DNA of 64,000 nucleotides from Butyricicoccus_B sp017886875 (GCA_963931655.1 OZ007036.1:930001-994000), one strand, 5' to 3'; shown: positions 16,269 to 25,078, counted from the stretch's first letter. Program-made: numbers and translations. Notes: generated from the sequence alone by a model not told the origin.

Positions 16269-17523
16269 ATGTTCCAAAATATGAAAAATGCATATAATCT
16301 CGTTTGCTTTGCCATGCGTCTCCGCCCCATGCAAAGCCATATTTTTCAAACGCTCTAACAACATCACCATCTGCTGGTATTGAATATGGGTCTTCATCTG
16401 GTAACCAATGTGAACCTGTTGTTATTTCAGTTACATTGCCCAATTCATCTATGTAACATTCCATATTTTCATTCCAGTTTAAATCTATTGCTGTGCCCCA
16501 GCGATGTTCTGAACGTGTATTGGTTCTCCATGCATAACTTCCGCCATCTTTTATAGGAAATTGTTCGCTTCCATTGAAAATTTCTTCAAAAATCGCTTGA
16601 TATACAAGTGACAAACACTGATTTACTTCAAGTGTCATTTTACCCGCTTTTTTACTGCCGTCAGACTGTAAACGCCATACTGGAACGGTTATTTCTGTCA
16701 TAGCTGCTTCTGCCTCTTGTTGGCTTTCAAACCCTATTTCTGTTTTTCCAAATATAATTTTAAGTCTTTCATCTTTGGTTAAACTTGCAGCTTCTTCTGG
16801 TTTTATTATATAAACTTCGTCTTGCTCGGTTTCATTTACCTCTGGTTTTTCTGATATCTCTGGCTTTTCTGATACTTCTGGTTCTTCTGGCTCTTGCTCA
16901 CTATCGTTTTGAACTCCGCTATAACAATCAGCAAAACGCACCGCCATAACCATAGCTTGTTCTCTTGATGTTGTTTGGAGTGGTTTTAATAAAGTTTGTC
17001 CATTTTCTATTGTACCTGTCATAATTCCATTATTAACAATGGTTTCTACATCTGTTTTTGCCCAACTTGCTACTAAATCACTATCTGGAAAAACATCTAT
17101 AGTATTTGTTTCTGATATATCACTTTTTCCATTCACTGCCCTTACTACATTGCAAAGCATAACACAAAATTCCTGTCTGGTTATTGTGTTATATGGTGCG
17201 AATGTTCCATCACCCTTACCGTTTACAATTCCTAAAGCACTAGCAGCAGCGATTATTTGATTATCTGTATCTGTAAACGGGCTTATTGTATTTTTAGGTG
17301 CTGTTTTACCACTAATGGTTTCATAAAGCTCGACTGCAACCTCACAAAATTCAGCCCTTGAAATTGCTTTTCCTGCTTGTGTATTTTGTAGACTATCTGG
17401 CACAATTCCCATTGCTATCGCTTGATTTACAGCAGGCTCCGCCCAACTTGAAACACCTGTAAATGCTCCTGCTTGTGATATAGCTGTTGTTCCAATTAAT
17501 AATGCACATAAAACTTTCTTCAT
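16267..17523 (-). CDS. SLH-domain M15 (VanY-type) D-Ala-D-Ala carboxypeptidase, exported
   Basis: 418 residues. The start at MKKVLCALLIGTTAISQAGA is supported by AAAGGA upstream and gives a signal peptide; an in-frame upstream ATG is rejected. Three SLH-like modules follow (about residues 20-70, 80-130 and 145-200), then an acidic E/P/S/K linker (about 207-240). The C-terminal M15 domain has the zinc motif SEHRWGTAIDLNW near 340 and MHFSYFGT at the end. SLH modules tether proteins to the cell wall and the M15 domain trims peptidoglycan stem peptides. Confidence 0.88.
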   Translation of the reverse strand: MKKVLCALLIGTTAISQAGAFTGVSSWAEPAVNQAIAMGIVPDSLQNTQAGKAISRAEFCEVAVELYETISGKTAPKNTISPFTDTDNQIIAAASALGIVNGKGDGTFAPYNTITRQEFCVMLCNVVRAVNGKSDISETNTIDVFPDSDLVASWAKTDVETIVNNGIMTGTIENGQTLLKPLQTTSREQAMVMAVRFADCYSGVQNDSEQEPEEPEVSEKPEISEKPEVNETEQDEVYIIKPEEAASLTKDERLKIIFGKTEIGFESQQEAEAAMTEITVPVWRLQSDGSKKAGKMTLEVNQCLSLVYQAIFEEIFNGSEQFPIKDGGSYAWRTNTRSEHRWGTAIDLNWNENMECYIDELGNVTEITTGSHWLPDEDPYSIPADGDVVRAFEKYGFAWGGDAWQSKRDYMHFSYFGT

Positions 17524-17539
17524 ATCTTTTCCTTTCTTT

Positions 17540-19072
17540 TTAGCCATCTGATAAACCAAGTCTATCAAGTTGACGGTATTGTATTGCTTCTGCTATATGT
17601 ACAGCATCTATAACTTCTGATGTATCCAAATCTGCAATAGTTCGTGATACTCTTAAAATTCTGTCATATGCCCTTGCTGTCATTCCTAAACGCTCAAATG
17701 CTTGTTCAAGCATTTTTTGTGCTGCCTCAGTCATAGCACAATCTTTAGCAAGTCTATCAAGCGGGAGTTCAGCATTTGCCGAAATATCAGTATTTTTATA
17801 ACGCTCTTTTTGAATTTCTCTTGCTTTAAGCACCCTATTTCTTATTTTTTCTGAGCTTTCTTCCTCTGTTTTACCTCTTGCGGCTAACGCTTCATATTGT
17901 ACAGGTTGTACAGCAACTTGTAAATCTATTCTATCCATTAAAGGTCCTGATAATTTTCTTAAATATCTTCTAACACTTTCTTCTGAACATCTGCAACGTG
18001 ATGTACCATAATAACCGCATTTGCATGGGTTCATAGCGGCAAGCAGTTGAAATTTAGCTGGATAAGTGACTTTTCCAGATACTCTTGAAATTGTAACTTC
18101 ACCATCTTCTAATGGCTGACGAAGTGTTTCAAGCACATCACTTCTAAACTCTGGCAGTTCATCAAGAAATAAAACACCCCTATGTGCTAGCGAGATTTCA
18201 CCCGGAATTGGTAAACGCCCTGCACTTCCCCCACCGCTCATAGATGCCGCTGAAACTGTGTGATGTGGTGCCCTAAAAGGTCTACCTGCCATTGTTGCAG
18301 CCTTTGTTCCTTCCCCATCTACCGACCAAATGCGGATTACTTCAAGTCGTTCTTGTTGTGTCATTGGTGGTAATATTGTAGAAAAGCATTTTGCAACAAG
18401 ACTTTTACCTGAACCTGGTGGACCACTTAAAAGTGCCGAATGGCAACCAGCAGCCGCAATTTCTAATGCTCTACGAACAGCATTTTGACCAAGCACATTG
18501 GAAAAATCCATACCAACTATAAAATCATTAACTGGTTTAGGTGGTGGACAAGGTTTTATTTGCTCTTTTTTCATCAAATGAGCTATAACCTGTTTTACAT
18601 TTTTTGCAGGATATACTTTTATATCTTCCGCATAGGCTGCTTCTTCTGCATTCTCAAAAGGAATAAAAACCTCTTTTTTGCCCGCATCTCTAAGTGCAAG
18701 CAGCATAGAAAGTACGCCCTTTATTGGTCTTAGCTCACCAGAAAGCGAAAGCTCACCTAAAAAAGCAATTTCGTTTTGTGGTGCTGATATTTGACTTGTA
18801 GCAGTTAAAATAGCTATAAAAATAGGCAAATCATAAACTGCACCCTCCTTTTTGGTGTCTGCTGGTGCAAGATTTACTGTAAGCCTACATGTTGGCCATT
18901 CAAAATTACAGATTTTCATAACTGCACGCACACGTTCAGCCGCTTCGCTAACTGCTCTACCTGGAAGCCCTACTATATCAAGTCTTGGCAGCCCTGTAGA
19001 GTTAAAACATTCTACCGTTACAGGATAGCCGGCTATGCCGATTATTCCCGCTGAATGGCATATAGCAACCAT
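17540..19072 (-). CDS. comM: ComM/YifB-type Mg-chelatase-like AAA+ ATPase
   Basis: 510 residues. The N-terminal Lon-protease-like ChlI fold (about 1-170) includes GLPRLDIVGLPGRAV. An AAA+ domain follows, with Walker A GPPGSGKSLVAK near 215, Walker B GVLFLDELPEF near 295 and a C-terminal Mg-chelatase region with CKCGYYG and CRC cysteines. ComM helicases promote branch migration in natural transformation in Gram-negative bacteria; the clostridial role is less clear. It lies 16 bases upstream of the SLH peptidase gene and may be co-transcribed with it. Confidence 0.92.
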   Translation of the reverse strand: MVAICHSAGIIGIAGYPVTVECFNSTGLPRLDIVGLPGRAVSEAAERVRAVMKICNFEWPTCRLTVNLAPADTKKEGAVYDLPIFIAILTATSQISAPQNEIAFLGELSLSGELRPIKGVLSMLLALRDAGKKEVFIPFENAEEAAYAEDIKVYPAKNVKQVIAHLMKKEQIKPCPPPKPVNDFIVGMDFSNVLGQNAVRRALEIAAAGCHSALLSGPPGSGKSLVAKCFSTILPPMTQQERLEVIRIWSVDGEGTKAATMAGRPFRAPHHTVSAASMSGGGSAGRLPIPGEISLAHRGVLFLDELPEFRSDVLETLRQPLEDGEVTISRVSGKVTYPAKFQLLAAMNPCKCGYYGTSRCRCSEESVRRYLRKLSGPLMDRIDLQVAVQPVQYEALAARGKTEEESSEKIRNRVLKAREIQKERYKNTDISANAELPLDRLAKDCAMTEAAQKMLEQAFERLGMTARAYDRILRVSRTIADLDTSEVIDAVHIAEAIQYRQLDRLGLSDG

Positions 19073-19110
19073 ATTTTATATACTCTCCTAATTTTTTCAT
19101 ATAATATTTA

Positions 19111-19139
19111 ATTATAATTCAATTTATCCGTTATTACAA
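19111..19139 (-). promoter_or_regulatory. comM promoter
   Basis: On the minus strand TTGTAA (19134-19139), a 17-base spacer and a perfect TATAAT (19111-19116), about 35 bases before the start codon. Confidence 0.6.
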
Positions 19140-19195
19140 TTACATTATTTTAATGTTATTTTTCATAAATATCTAAAAGATTTATTGGAATTTTG

Positions 19196-19225
19196 TTTAC
19201 ATTAGCGGTTTAGTTGTGTTAAAAT
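19196..19225 (+). promoter_or_regulatory. nifJ promoter
   Basis: TTTACA (19196-19201), 18 bases, TAAAAT (19220-19225). It leaves a leader of about 110 bases that contains an attenuator-like hairpin. Confidence 0.5.
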
Positions 19226-19249
19226 ATATTCGACAAGAGGTGTCTTTCT

Positions 19250-19285
19250 GTAAAAGGCAGTGCTAACTCTGCTTTTTACCTTTTT
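19250..19285 (+). promoter_or_regulatory. Attenuator-like hairpin in the nifJ leader
   Basis: An 11-bp stem (19250-19260 with 19269-19279, one G-U pair) with an eight-base loop is followed by CTTTTTG and further T-rich sequence. It sits between the promoter and the ribosome binding site, where an intrinsic terminator could set read-through. Confidence 0.45.
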
Positions 19286-19344
19286 GTTCATTTTAATTTA
19301 ATTTCATATCTCCATAAGCGAGATTGAAGGAGGACTTAGAAAAC

Positions 19345-22300
19345 ATGGCAAGAAAGATGAAATCTATGGACGGTAATACGGCCGCTGCACACGTGTCGTA
19401 TGCTTTTACTGAGGTTGCAGGTATTTACCCAATCACTCCGTCCAGCCCAATGGCTGACAGTGTAGACCAGTGGTCCGCACAGGGCATGAAGAACATTTTC
19501 GGTACAACTGTAAAGGTTGTAGAAATGCAGTCTGAGGCAGGTGCTGCAGGTACAGTTCACGGCTCTCTAGCAGCTGGTGCACTCACAACTACTTACACCG
19601 CTTCTCAAGGTCTGCTTCTGATGATTCCTAATATGTACAAGATTGCAGGCGAACTGCTTCCTTGTGTATTCCACGTTTCTGCTCGTACAGTTGCTTCTCA
19701 TGCACTGAACATCTTTGGTGACCATTCCGACGTTATGGCTTGCCGTCAGACCGGTTTTGCTATGCTTGCTGAAACCAACCCACAGGAAGTTATGGACCTT
19801 TCCGCTGTTGCTCACCTTGCAACAATCAAGTCTCGTGTTCCATTTATCAACTTCTTTGATGGTTTCCGTACTTCTCACGAAATCCAAAAGATTGAAGTTT
19901 GGGACTTTGAAGACCTAAAGGAAATGTGCGATATGGACGCTGTTGAAGCATTCCGTGCTCGTGCTCTAAATCCAGAGCGTCCTGTAATGCGTGGTTCTCA
20001 CGAAAATGGTGACGTATTCTTCCAGCACCGTGAAGCTTGTAACCCATACTATGAAGCTGTTCCAGGCATCGTTGAAGAGTATATGGGTAAGGTTAATGCT
20101 AAGCTTGGCACTAACTACCAGCTATTTAACTACTATGGTGCTCCAGACGCTGACCGTGTAATCATTGCAATGGGCTCTATCTGTGATGTTGCTGAAGAAG
20201 TTATCGACTACCTAACAGCTAAGGGTGAAAAGGTTGGTCTTGTAAAGGTTCGTCTGTATCGTCCATTTGCTGCTGACAAGCTAGTTGCTGCTATCCCTGC
20301 AACTGCTAAGAAGATTGCAGTTCTTGACCGTACTAAGGAGCCAGGTGCTCAGGGTGAGCCTCTATACTTAGATGTTGTTACTGCTCTTGCTAACGCTGGC
20401 GTAACTAATAAGACTATCATTGGTGGTCGTTACGGTCTTGGTTCTAAGGATACCCCACCAGCATCTGTATTTGCTGTATATGATGAGCTTGCTAAGGACG
20501 CTCCTAAGCACCAGTTCACCCTTGGTATCAACGATGACGTTACCCATATGTCTCTTGAAGAAAAGCCAGCTCCAAACACTGCTGCTGAAGGCACTACCGA
20601 ATGTAAGTTCTGGGGTCTTGGCGGTGACGGTACTGTTGGTGCTAACAAAAACTCTATCAAGATTATTGGTGACCATACAGACAAGTTTGTACAGGCTTAC
20701 TTCCAGTATGACTCCAAAAAGACTGGTGGCGTAACTGTTTCTCACTTACGTTTCGGTGACAAGCCAATCCGTTCCCCTTACTACATCAATAAGGCTGACT
20801 TTGTTGCTTGTCATAACCCATCTTACATCACTAAGGGCTTCCCAATCGTTCGTGACGTTAAGCCAGGCGGTGTATTCCTGATTAACTGCCAGTGGTCTCC
20901 TGAAGAACTAGAACATCATCTAGCTGCTTCTGAAAAGCGTTACATCGCTAAGAACAACATTCAGCTTTACACAATTAACGCTATTGACCTTGCTATTGAA
21001 ATCGGTATGGGCAAGCGTACAAATACTATTCTTCAGTCTGCATTCTTTGCTCTTGCAGAGGTTATGCCATCTGAAGATGCTATCCGCTTCATGAAGGAAG
21101 CTGCTACTAAGTCTTACCTAAAGAAGGGTCAAGATGTAGTTGATATGAACCATAAGGCTATTGATGCTGGTGCTACTGCATTCGTTAAGATTGACGTTCC
21201 AGCTTCTTGGGCTGATGCTGAAGATAAGGCTGCTCCTGCTGCTGTTGTTGGTCGTGAAAAGACCGTTAAGATGGTTAATGACCTGCTCGACCCAATCGCT
21301 CGTATGGACGGCGACAGCCTACCTGTATCTGCATTTACAGATTATGTTGACGGTACTTTCGAACATGGTGCTGCTGCTTACGAGAAGCGTGGCGTAGCTG
21401 TTACTGTTCCATCTTGGAACGAGGCTACTTGTGTTCAGTGTAACCAGTGTGCTTATGTATGTCCACATGCTACTATCCGTCCATTTGCTCTAACAGAGGG
21501 AGAAGCAGCTGCTGCTCCAGCTTCTGCTAAGATTGTTGATGTTAAGGCTGGTAAGGGCAAGGGCGTTTATAAGTACTCTCTAGCTGTATCTCCACTTGAC
21601 TGTATGGGTTGTGGCGTATGTATCGGCGTATGTCCAACTAAGTCTCTAACTATGGTTCCTCAGGAGCAGGAAGCTGCTCAGCAGGAAGCTTTCGATTATA
21701 TGGTTGCAAAGGTTTCCGAGAAGGCAGATATGGTTGGCACTGGTTCTGTAAAGGATTCTCAGTTCAAGACTCCTCTGCTTGAGTTCTCTGGCTCTTGTGC
21801 AGGTTGTGCTGAAACTGCTTACGCTCGTCTAATCACTCAGGTTTGCGGTGACCGCATGTACATCTCTAACGCAACTGGTTGTTCCTCTATTTGGGGTGGT
21901 CCAGCTGCTACATCTCCATATACTGTTACTAGCGAAGGCAAGGGTCCAGCATGGGCTAACTCCCTGTTTGAAGATAACGCTGAACATGGTCTTGGTATGT
22001 ACTATGGTCAGAAGGCTATCCGTGACCGTCTGATTGGTAAGCTGGAAACAATGACTGACGCTCCTGCAGAAGCTAAGGCTGCTATTGATGAGTTCCTAGC
22101 TACTAAGGACGACGGCGAAAAGAACCAAGCTGCTACTAAGGCTCTGATTGCTGAGCTTGAAAAGGGTGCTGCTGCTGGTTGTGAAGATTGCAAGTATGTT
22201 CTAGCTCAGAAGGATTACCTCAATAAGAAGTCCATTTGGATTTTCGGTGGTGACGGTTGGGCTTACGATATCGGTTTCGGTGGTCTTGACCATGTTCTTG

Positions 22301-22893
22301 CTTCTGGTGAAGATGTAAATGTTATGGTATTTGATACCGAAGTTTACTCTAACACTGGTGGTCAGGCTTCTAAGGCTACTAATATCGGTGCTGTTGCTCA
22401 GTTCGCTGCTGCTGGTAAGGCTATCGGTAAGAAGTCTCTATCTGAAATCGCTATGAGCTATGGTTATGTATACGTTGCTCAGGTTGCTATGGGTGCTAAC
22501 ATGCAACAGACTCTAAAGGCTATTGCTGAAGCTGAAGCTTACCCAGGTCCATCTCTGATTATCGCTTACTCTCCATGTGAAATGCACTCTATTAAGGGTG
22601 GTATGGTTAACTGTCAGAGCGAAATGAAGAAGGCTGTTGACTGTGGTTACTGGAATATGTTCCGCTTCAACCCAGCTCTAAAGGCTGAGGGCAAGAACCC
22701 ATTCATTCTTGAGAGCAAGGAGCCAAAGACAGAAGATTACCGTGGCTTTATTATGAACGAAGCTCGTTATTCTGCTCTAACACGTTCTTTCCCAGAGCGT
22801 GCTGAACAACTGTTTAAGAAGTCCGAAGATGCTTCTGTAGAGCGTTATGCTCATCTGAAGAAACTTGTGGCTCTTTACAGCAACGAAGGCTAA
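19345..22893 (+). CDS. nifJ: Pyruvate:ferredoxin (flavodoxin) oxidoreductase
   Basis: A single-chain 1182-residue enzyme that oxidises pyruvate to acetyl-CoA and CO2 and reduces ferredoxin, the core of anaerobic energy metabolism. The ATG at 19345 has GAAGGAGG upstream. Visible parts are the N-terminal YPITPSSPMAD domain, two 4Fe-4S motifs (CVQCNQCAYVCPHA near 697 and CMGCGVCIGVCPTKS near 757), the third-cluster CAGCAETAYARL near 820, and the thiamine diphosphate region GDGWAYDIGFGG with YSNTGGQASKAT near 990-1020. Codon choice (GGT, GCT, AAG, TCT) is sharply biased and GC is higher than in neighbours, as expected for a very highly expressed gene. Confidence 0.97.
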   Translation: MARKMKSMDGNTAAAHVSYAFTEVAGIYPITPSSPMADSVDQWSAQGMKNIFGTTVKVVEMQSEAGAAGTVHGSLAAGALTTTYTASQGLLLMIPNMYKIAGELLPCVFHVSARTVASHALNIFGDHSDVMACRQTGFAMLAETNPQEVMDLSAVAHLATIKSRVPFINFFDGFRTSHEIQKIEVWDFEDLKEMCDMDAVEAFRARALNPERPVMRGSHENGDVFFQHREACNPYYEAVPGIVEEYMGKVNAKLGTNYQLFNYYGAPDADRVIIAMGSICDVAEEVIDYLTAKGEKVGLVKVRLYRPFAADKLVAAIPATAKKIAVLDRTKEPGAQGEPLYLDVVTALANAGVTNKTIIGGRYGLGSKDTPPASVFAVYDELAKDAPKHQFTLGINDDVTHMSLEEKPAPNTAAEGTTECKFWGLGGDGTVGANKNSIKIIGDHTDKFVQAYFQYDSKKTGGVTVSHLRFGDKPIRSPYYINKADFVACHNPSYITKGFPIVRDVKPGGVFLINCQWSPEELEHHLAASEKRYIAKNNIQLYTINAIDLAIEIGMGKRTNTILQSAFFALAEVMPSEDAIRFMKEAATKSYLKKGQDVVDMNHKAIDAGATAFVKIDVPASWADAEDKAAPAAVVGREKTVKMVNDLLDPIARMDGDSLPVSAFTDYVDGTFEHGAAAYEKRGVAVTVPSWNEATCVQCNQCAYVCPHATIRPFALTEGEAAAAPASAKIVDVKAGKGKGVYKYSLAVSPLDCMGCGVCIGVCPTKSLTMVPQEQEAAQQEAFDYMVAKVSEKADMVGTGSVKDSQFKTPLLEFSGSCAGCAETAYARLITQVCGDRMYISNATGCSSIWGGPAATSPYTVTSEGKGPAWANSLFEDNAEHGLGMYYGQKAIRDRLIGKLETMTDAPAEAKAAIDEFLATKDDGEKNQAATKALIAELEKGAAAGCEDCKYVLAQKDYLNKKSIWIFGGDGWAYDIGFGGLDHVLASGEDVNVMVFDTEVYSNTGGQASKATNIGAVAQFAAAGKAIGKKSLSEIAMSYGYVYVAQVAMGANMQQTLKAIAEAEAYPGPSLIIAYSPCEMHSIKGGMVNCQSEMKKAVDCGYWNMFRFNPALKAEGKNPFILESKEPKTEDYRGFIMNEARYSALTRSFPERAEQLFKKSEDASVERYAHLKKLVALYSNEG

Positions 22894-22911
22894 TTCACTT
22901 TAATATAGAAA

Positions 22912-22943
22912 ACAGGTGCTCATTTTTGAGCATCTGTTTTTTT
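22912..22943 (+). terminator. Terminator after nifJ
   Basis: A 10-bp stem (22912-22921 with 22928-22937, one G-U) followed by seven T. Confidence 0.85.
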
Positions 22944-22950
22944 ATGCAAA

Positions 22951-22986
22951 ATTAAAAGTCCTAAGATAATCTAAAATCTTAGGACT
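22951..22986 (-). terminator. Terminator of the perR gene
   Basis: An 11-bp perfect stem (22957-22967 with 22976-22986). On the minus strand the T-rich tail TTTTAATTTT follows, eight bases past the perR stop. Confidence 0.75.
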
Positions 22987-22993
22987 AAAAAAT

Positions 22994-23374
22994 TTAATTT
23001 TGCTCACTTTTCATACAATCGCTGCAAATACCTTTTGCAATCAAACTATATTGTTTGACTTGCATTCCAGAAACTTCTTCAATCTGCTTGTCAAGTGCTT
23101 GAGGTAAAGAAAAATCGAATACTTTACCACATTTTTCACAATATAAATGGTCATGCACTGTCATACGCCAATCAAATCTATCAGGCATATCTGGCATTTC
23201 AATTTTTCTAATCACACCATCGCTTGCAAGCATATTAAGGTTTCTATAAACGGTTGCAAGGCTGATTGTTGGCAATTTAATGCGAATTTCTTGGAAAAGT
23301 TCATCAGCTGTTGGGTGAGTAGTGCTCTCCATAATTGCATTTTTTATTAACTCTCTTTGCTTTGTGCGTATCAA
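22994..23374 (-). CDS. perR: Fur-family repressor, PerR-like
   Basis: 126 residues. The TTG at 23374 is preferred because AAGGAGG lies eight bases before it; a GTG further upstream would put that site inside the gene. The winged helix has ISLATVYRNLNMLASDG. The metal region MPDRFDWRMTVHDHLYCEKC has the RFD aspartate typical of PerR, with two CxxC pairs (CEKC, CSDC) for structural zinc. PerR senses peroxide by iron-catalysed histidine oxidation. It lies by nifJ, an oxygen-sensitive enzyme. A plain Fur role is not excluded. Confidence 0.85.
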   Translation of the reverse strand: MIRTKQRELIKNAIMESTTHPTADELFQEIRIKLPTISLATVYRNLNMLASDGVIRKIEMPDMPDRFDWRMTVHDHLYCEKCGKVFDFSLPQALDKQIEEVSGMQVKQYSLIAKGICSDCMKSEQN

Positions 23375-23393
23375 GTGCCTTTCCTCCTTCACA

Positions 23394-23408
23394 TAATAAA
23401 GATTATCA
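23394..23408 (-). promoter_or_regulatory. Fur/Per-box-like operator in the perR leader
   Basis: Read on the minus strand, TGATAAT-C-TTTATTA matches the 7-1-7 Fur pattern TGATAAT-N-ATTATCA at 12 of 14 positions. It lies a few bases downstream of the expected transcription start, a position suited to autorepression. Confidence 0.5.
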
Positions 23409-23422
23409 TTCTTAATGCTATT

Positions 23423-23451
23423 ATTATATCAAAGCGGTTACCCATTGTAAA
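23423..23451 (-). promoter_or_regulatory. perR promoter
   Basis: On the minus strand TTTACA (23446-23451), 17 bases, then a perfect TATAAT (23423-23428). Confidence 0.65.
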
Positions 23452-23513
23452 CAAAATGCAAAGAAATCGTAATTTTTCATTATTTTTTACAATAACTGTA
23501 TTATTAAAGATGT

Positions 23514-24191
23514 CTATTTCTGAGCATTTTTATCTATTTCGTTGGTTTCTTCATGCTCATAATTTTTAATTTTCTGTTCATTTATATAAACACGTTTTTC
23601 AAGTTGACATAATTGCTGTGCAACTGGGTCTGGAACATTAATCTGGTCAAGGTCAAATGACGGAACTCTATGACCGCCAATTTTAACAACTCTAGCCTTA
23701 ACACCAACAACTGTGGAATCTGGTGGCACTTCCTGCAAAACAACTGCATTTGCACCAATTCGGGAATTATCTCCTACGGTAAAAGGTCCTAAAACCTTTG
23801 CACCTGTCGATATAAGCACATTATTTCCTATTGTTGGGTGACGTTTACCATTATCCTTGCCTGTACCTCCAAGAGTTACACCATGATAAATTGTGCAATA
23901 ATCGCCGATTTCTGCAGTTTCACCTATTACTATACCCATACCATGGTCAATAAATAAACCTTTTCCTATTTTTGCTCCTGGGTGAATTTCTACTCCTGTC
24001 ATAGTTCTAGCAAATTGTGAAATCATACGAGCTAAAAAGAACCTTTTATGATTGTATAGCCAATGGGTTAATTTATGGTAAATAACTGCATGAAATCCTG
24101 GATAAAGTAAAAATACTTCTATTGTAGAACGTGCTGCGGGGTCACGTTCACGAATTAAACGAGCATCTTCGATTAAATCTTTTAATAACAT
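23514..24191 (-). CDS. cysE: Serine O-acetyltransferase
   Basis: Acetylates serine to O-acetylserine, the precursor of cysteine. The 225-residue protein has an N-terminal helical domain and a left-handed beta-helix of hexapeptide repeats (about residues 70-165). These include HPGAKIGKGLFIDHG and GETAEIGDYCTIYHGVTLGG, with the catalytic histidine pair HPG and DHG. The C-terminal tail (about 185-225) is hydrophilic and longer than in the shortest homologues. No O-acetylserine lyase gene is adjacent. The gene has its own strong promoter with an overlapping inverted repeat. Confidence 0.94.
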   Translation of the reverse strand: MLLKDLIEDARLIRERDPAARSTIEVFLLYPGFHAVIYHKLTHWLYNHKRFFLARMISQFARTMTGVEIHPGAKIGKGLFIDHGMGIVIGETAEIGDYCTIYHGVTLGGTGKDNGKRHPTIGNNVLISTGAKVLGPFTVGDNSRIGANAVVLQEVPPDSTVVGVKARVVKIGGHRVPSFDLDQINVPDPVAQQLCQLEKRVYINEQKIKNYEHEETNEIDKNAQK

Positions 24192-24248
24192 CGTTTTATC
24201 GCCTCTTTCAATATTTTTTCACGCTGAAATGCAAAAGCATTTTAATTT

Positions 24249-24277
24249 ATTTTACGCTATATATTATAATTTGTCAA
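24249..24277 (-). promoter_or_regulatory. cysE promoter
   Basis: On the minus strand a perfect TTGACA (24272-24277), 17 bases, then TAAAAT (24249-24254). A 21-base inverted repeat (24270-24290) overlaps the -35 box. Confidence 0.65.
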
Positions 24278-24290
24278 AGTCTTTGATAAA
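24270..24290. promoter_or_regulatory. Inverted repeat between divergent cysE and methyltransferase promoters
   Basis: TTTGTCAAAG-T-CTTTGATAAA pairs at 9 of 10 positions around a single central base. It covers the cysE -35 box and abuts the -35 box of the divergent gene, the geometry of an operator. Confidence 0.4.
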
Positions 24291-24291
24291 T

Positions 24292-24320
24292 TTGACATAT
24301 GATATTGTTTTTGTTATCAT
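24292..24320 (+). promoter_or_regulatory. Promoter of the tRNA methyltransferase gene
   Basis: A perfect TTGACA (24292-24297), 17 bases, then TATCAT (24315-24320); leader of about 45 bases. Confidence 0.55.
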
Positions 24321-24370
24321 CATATTATTATATTTTTAATGTTTTTGTGATAATAAAGGAGTTTTTTCTT

Positions 24371-25078
24371 ATGCAATCTATAGAAAAATTACCTAATGGA
24401 TTAGATTTAATACAAGATGATGATTTTTTTAAACTTGGTCAAGACTCTATTTTACTTTCTGACTTTGCAAAACCTAGAAAGTTTGCAAACGTGCTTGATT
24501 TAGGTGCTGGAGTTGGAACTCTTTCTTTTCTTTGTTGGCGAGCTGACCTTAAAATCACAGGTTTAGAACTTCAAGATGGTGCAGTACAGATTTTTAATAA
24601 ATCTATTGAACATAATAAACTGGACAATATTAAAGCTATACAAGGTGATTTAAAATATATAAGAAATTATTTTTCCCATGGTAGTATAGACTATGTTGTT
24701 TGTAATCCACCTTATTTTAAATCTGGAAGCGGCAAAGTTAAAGCTCTTGATGCTCATGCACTCGCACGCATGGACGGTGAAGCAACTATTGAAGATGTAG
24801 CAGTTGCAACCTCATATGTGCTTAAAAGTGGTGGTAAATGTGCTATGGTTTTCCGACCAGAAAGACTAATAACCCTTATAACTGCACTTGAGCGTGTAAG
24901 ACTTACACCAAAAAGATTAAGATTTGTACATCAAACAAGTGAAAAAAATCCTTCTGCTGTGCTTATTGAATGTCGCAAAAGTGGTTCTAGTGATGGTCTT
25001 ATTGTTGAACCTCCTCTTATTGTTAATAATGCAGATGGCACATTTACAGAGGAATATTTAAAGATTTATAACAAATAA
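24371..25078 (+). CDS. tRNA1(Val) (adenine37-N6)-methyltransferase-like protein
   Basis: 235 residues from the ATG at 24371, which has AAAGGAG upstream; a longer frame starting at 24299 would run through the promoter. The SAM motif VLDLGAGVGTLSFLCW lies near residue 41 and the amino-methyltransferase motif VVCNPPYFKSGSG near 112. The start IEKLPNGLDLIQDDDFF matches the TrmN6/YfiC group that methylates A37 of tRNA-Val. The exact target base is inferred from the family. Confidence 0.85.
   Translation: MQSIEKLPNGLDLIQDDDFFKLGQDSILLSDFAKPRKFANVLDLGAGVGTLSFLCWRADLKITGLELQDGAVQIFNKSIEHNKLDNIKAIQGDLKYIRNYFSHGSIDYVVCNPPYFKSGSGKVKALDAHALARMDGEATIEDVAVATSYVLKSGGKCAMVFRPERLITLITALERVRLTPKRLRFVHQTSEKNPSAVLIECRKSGSSDGLIVEPPLIVNNADGTFTEEYLKIYNK

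Noticed and set aside
19214..19236. Possible Rex-type redox operator near the nifJ promoter (TTGTG ... GACAA)
   Set aside because: The half-sites are too far apart (23 bases overall) and the inner bases do not match the Rex consensus.
20368..20745. Several 60-125 codon frames on both strands inside nifJ
   Set aside because: They are a by-product of the strong codon bias of nifJ, which leaves few stops in other frames.
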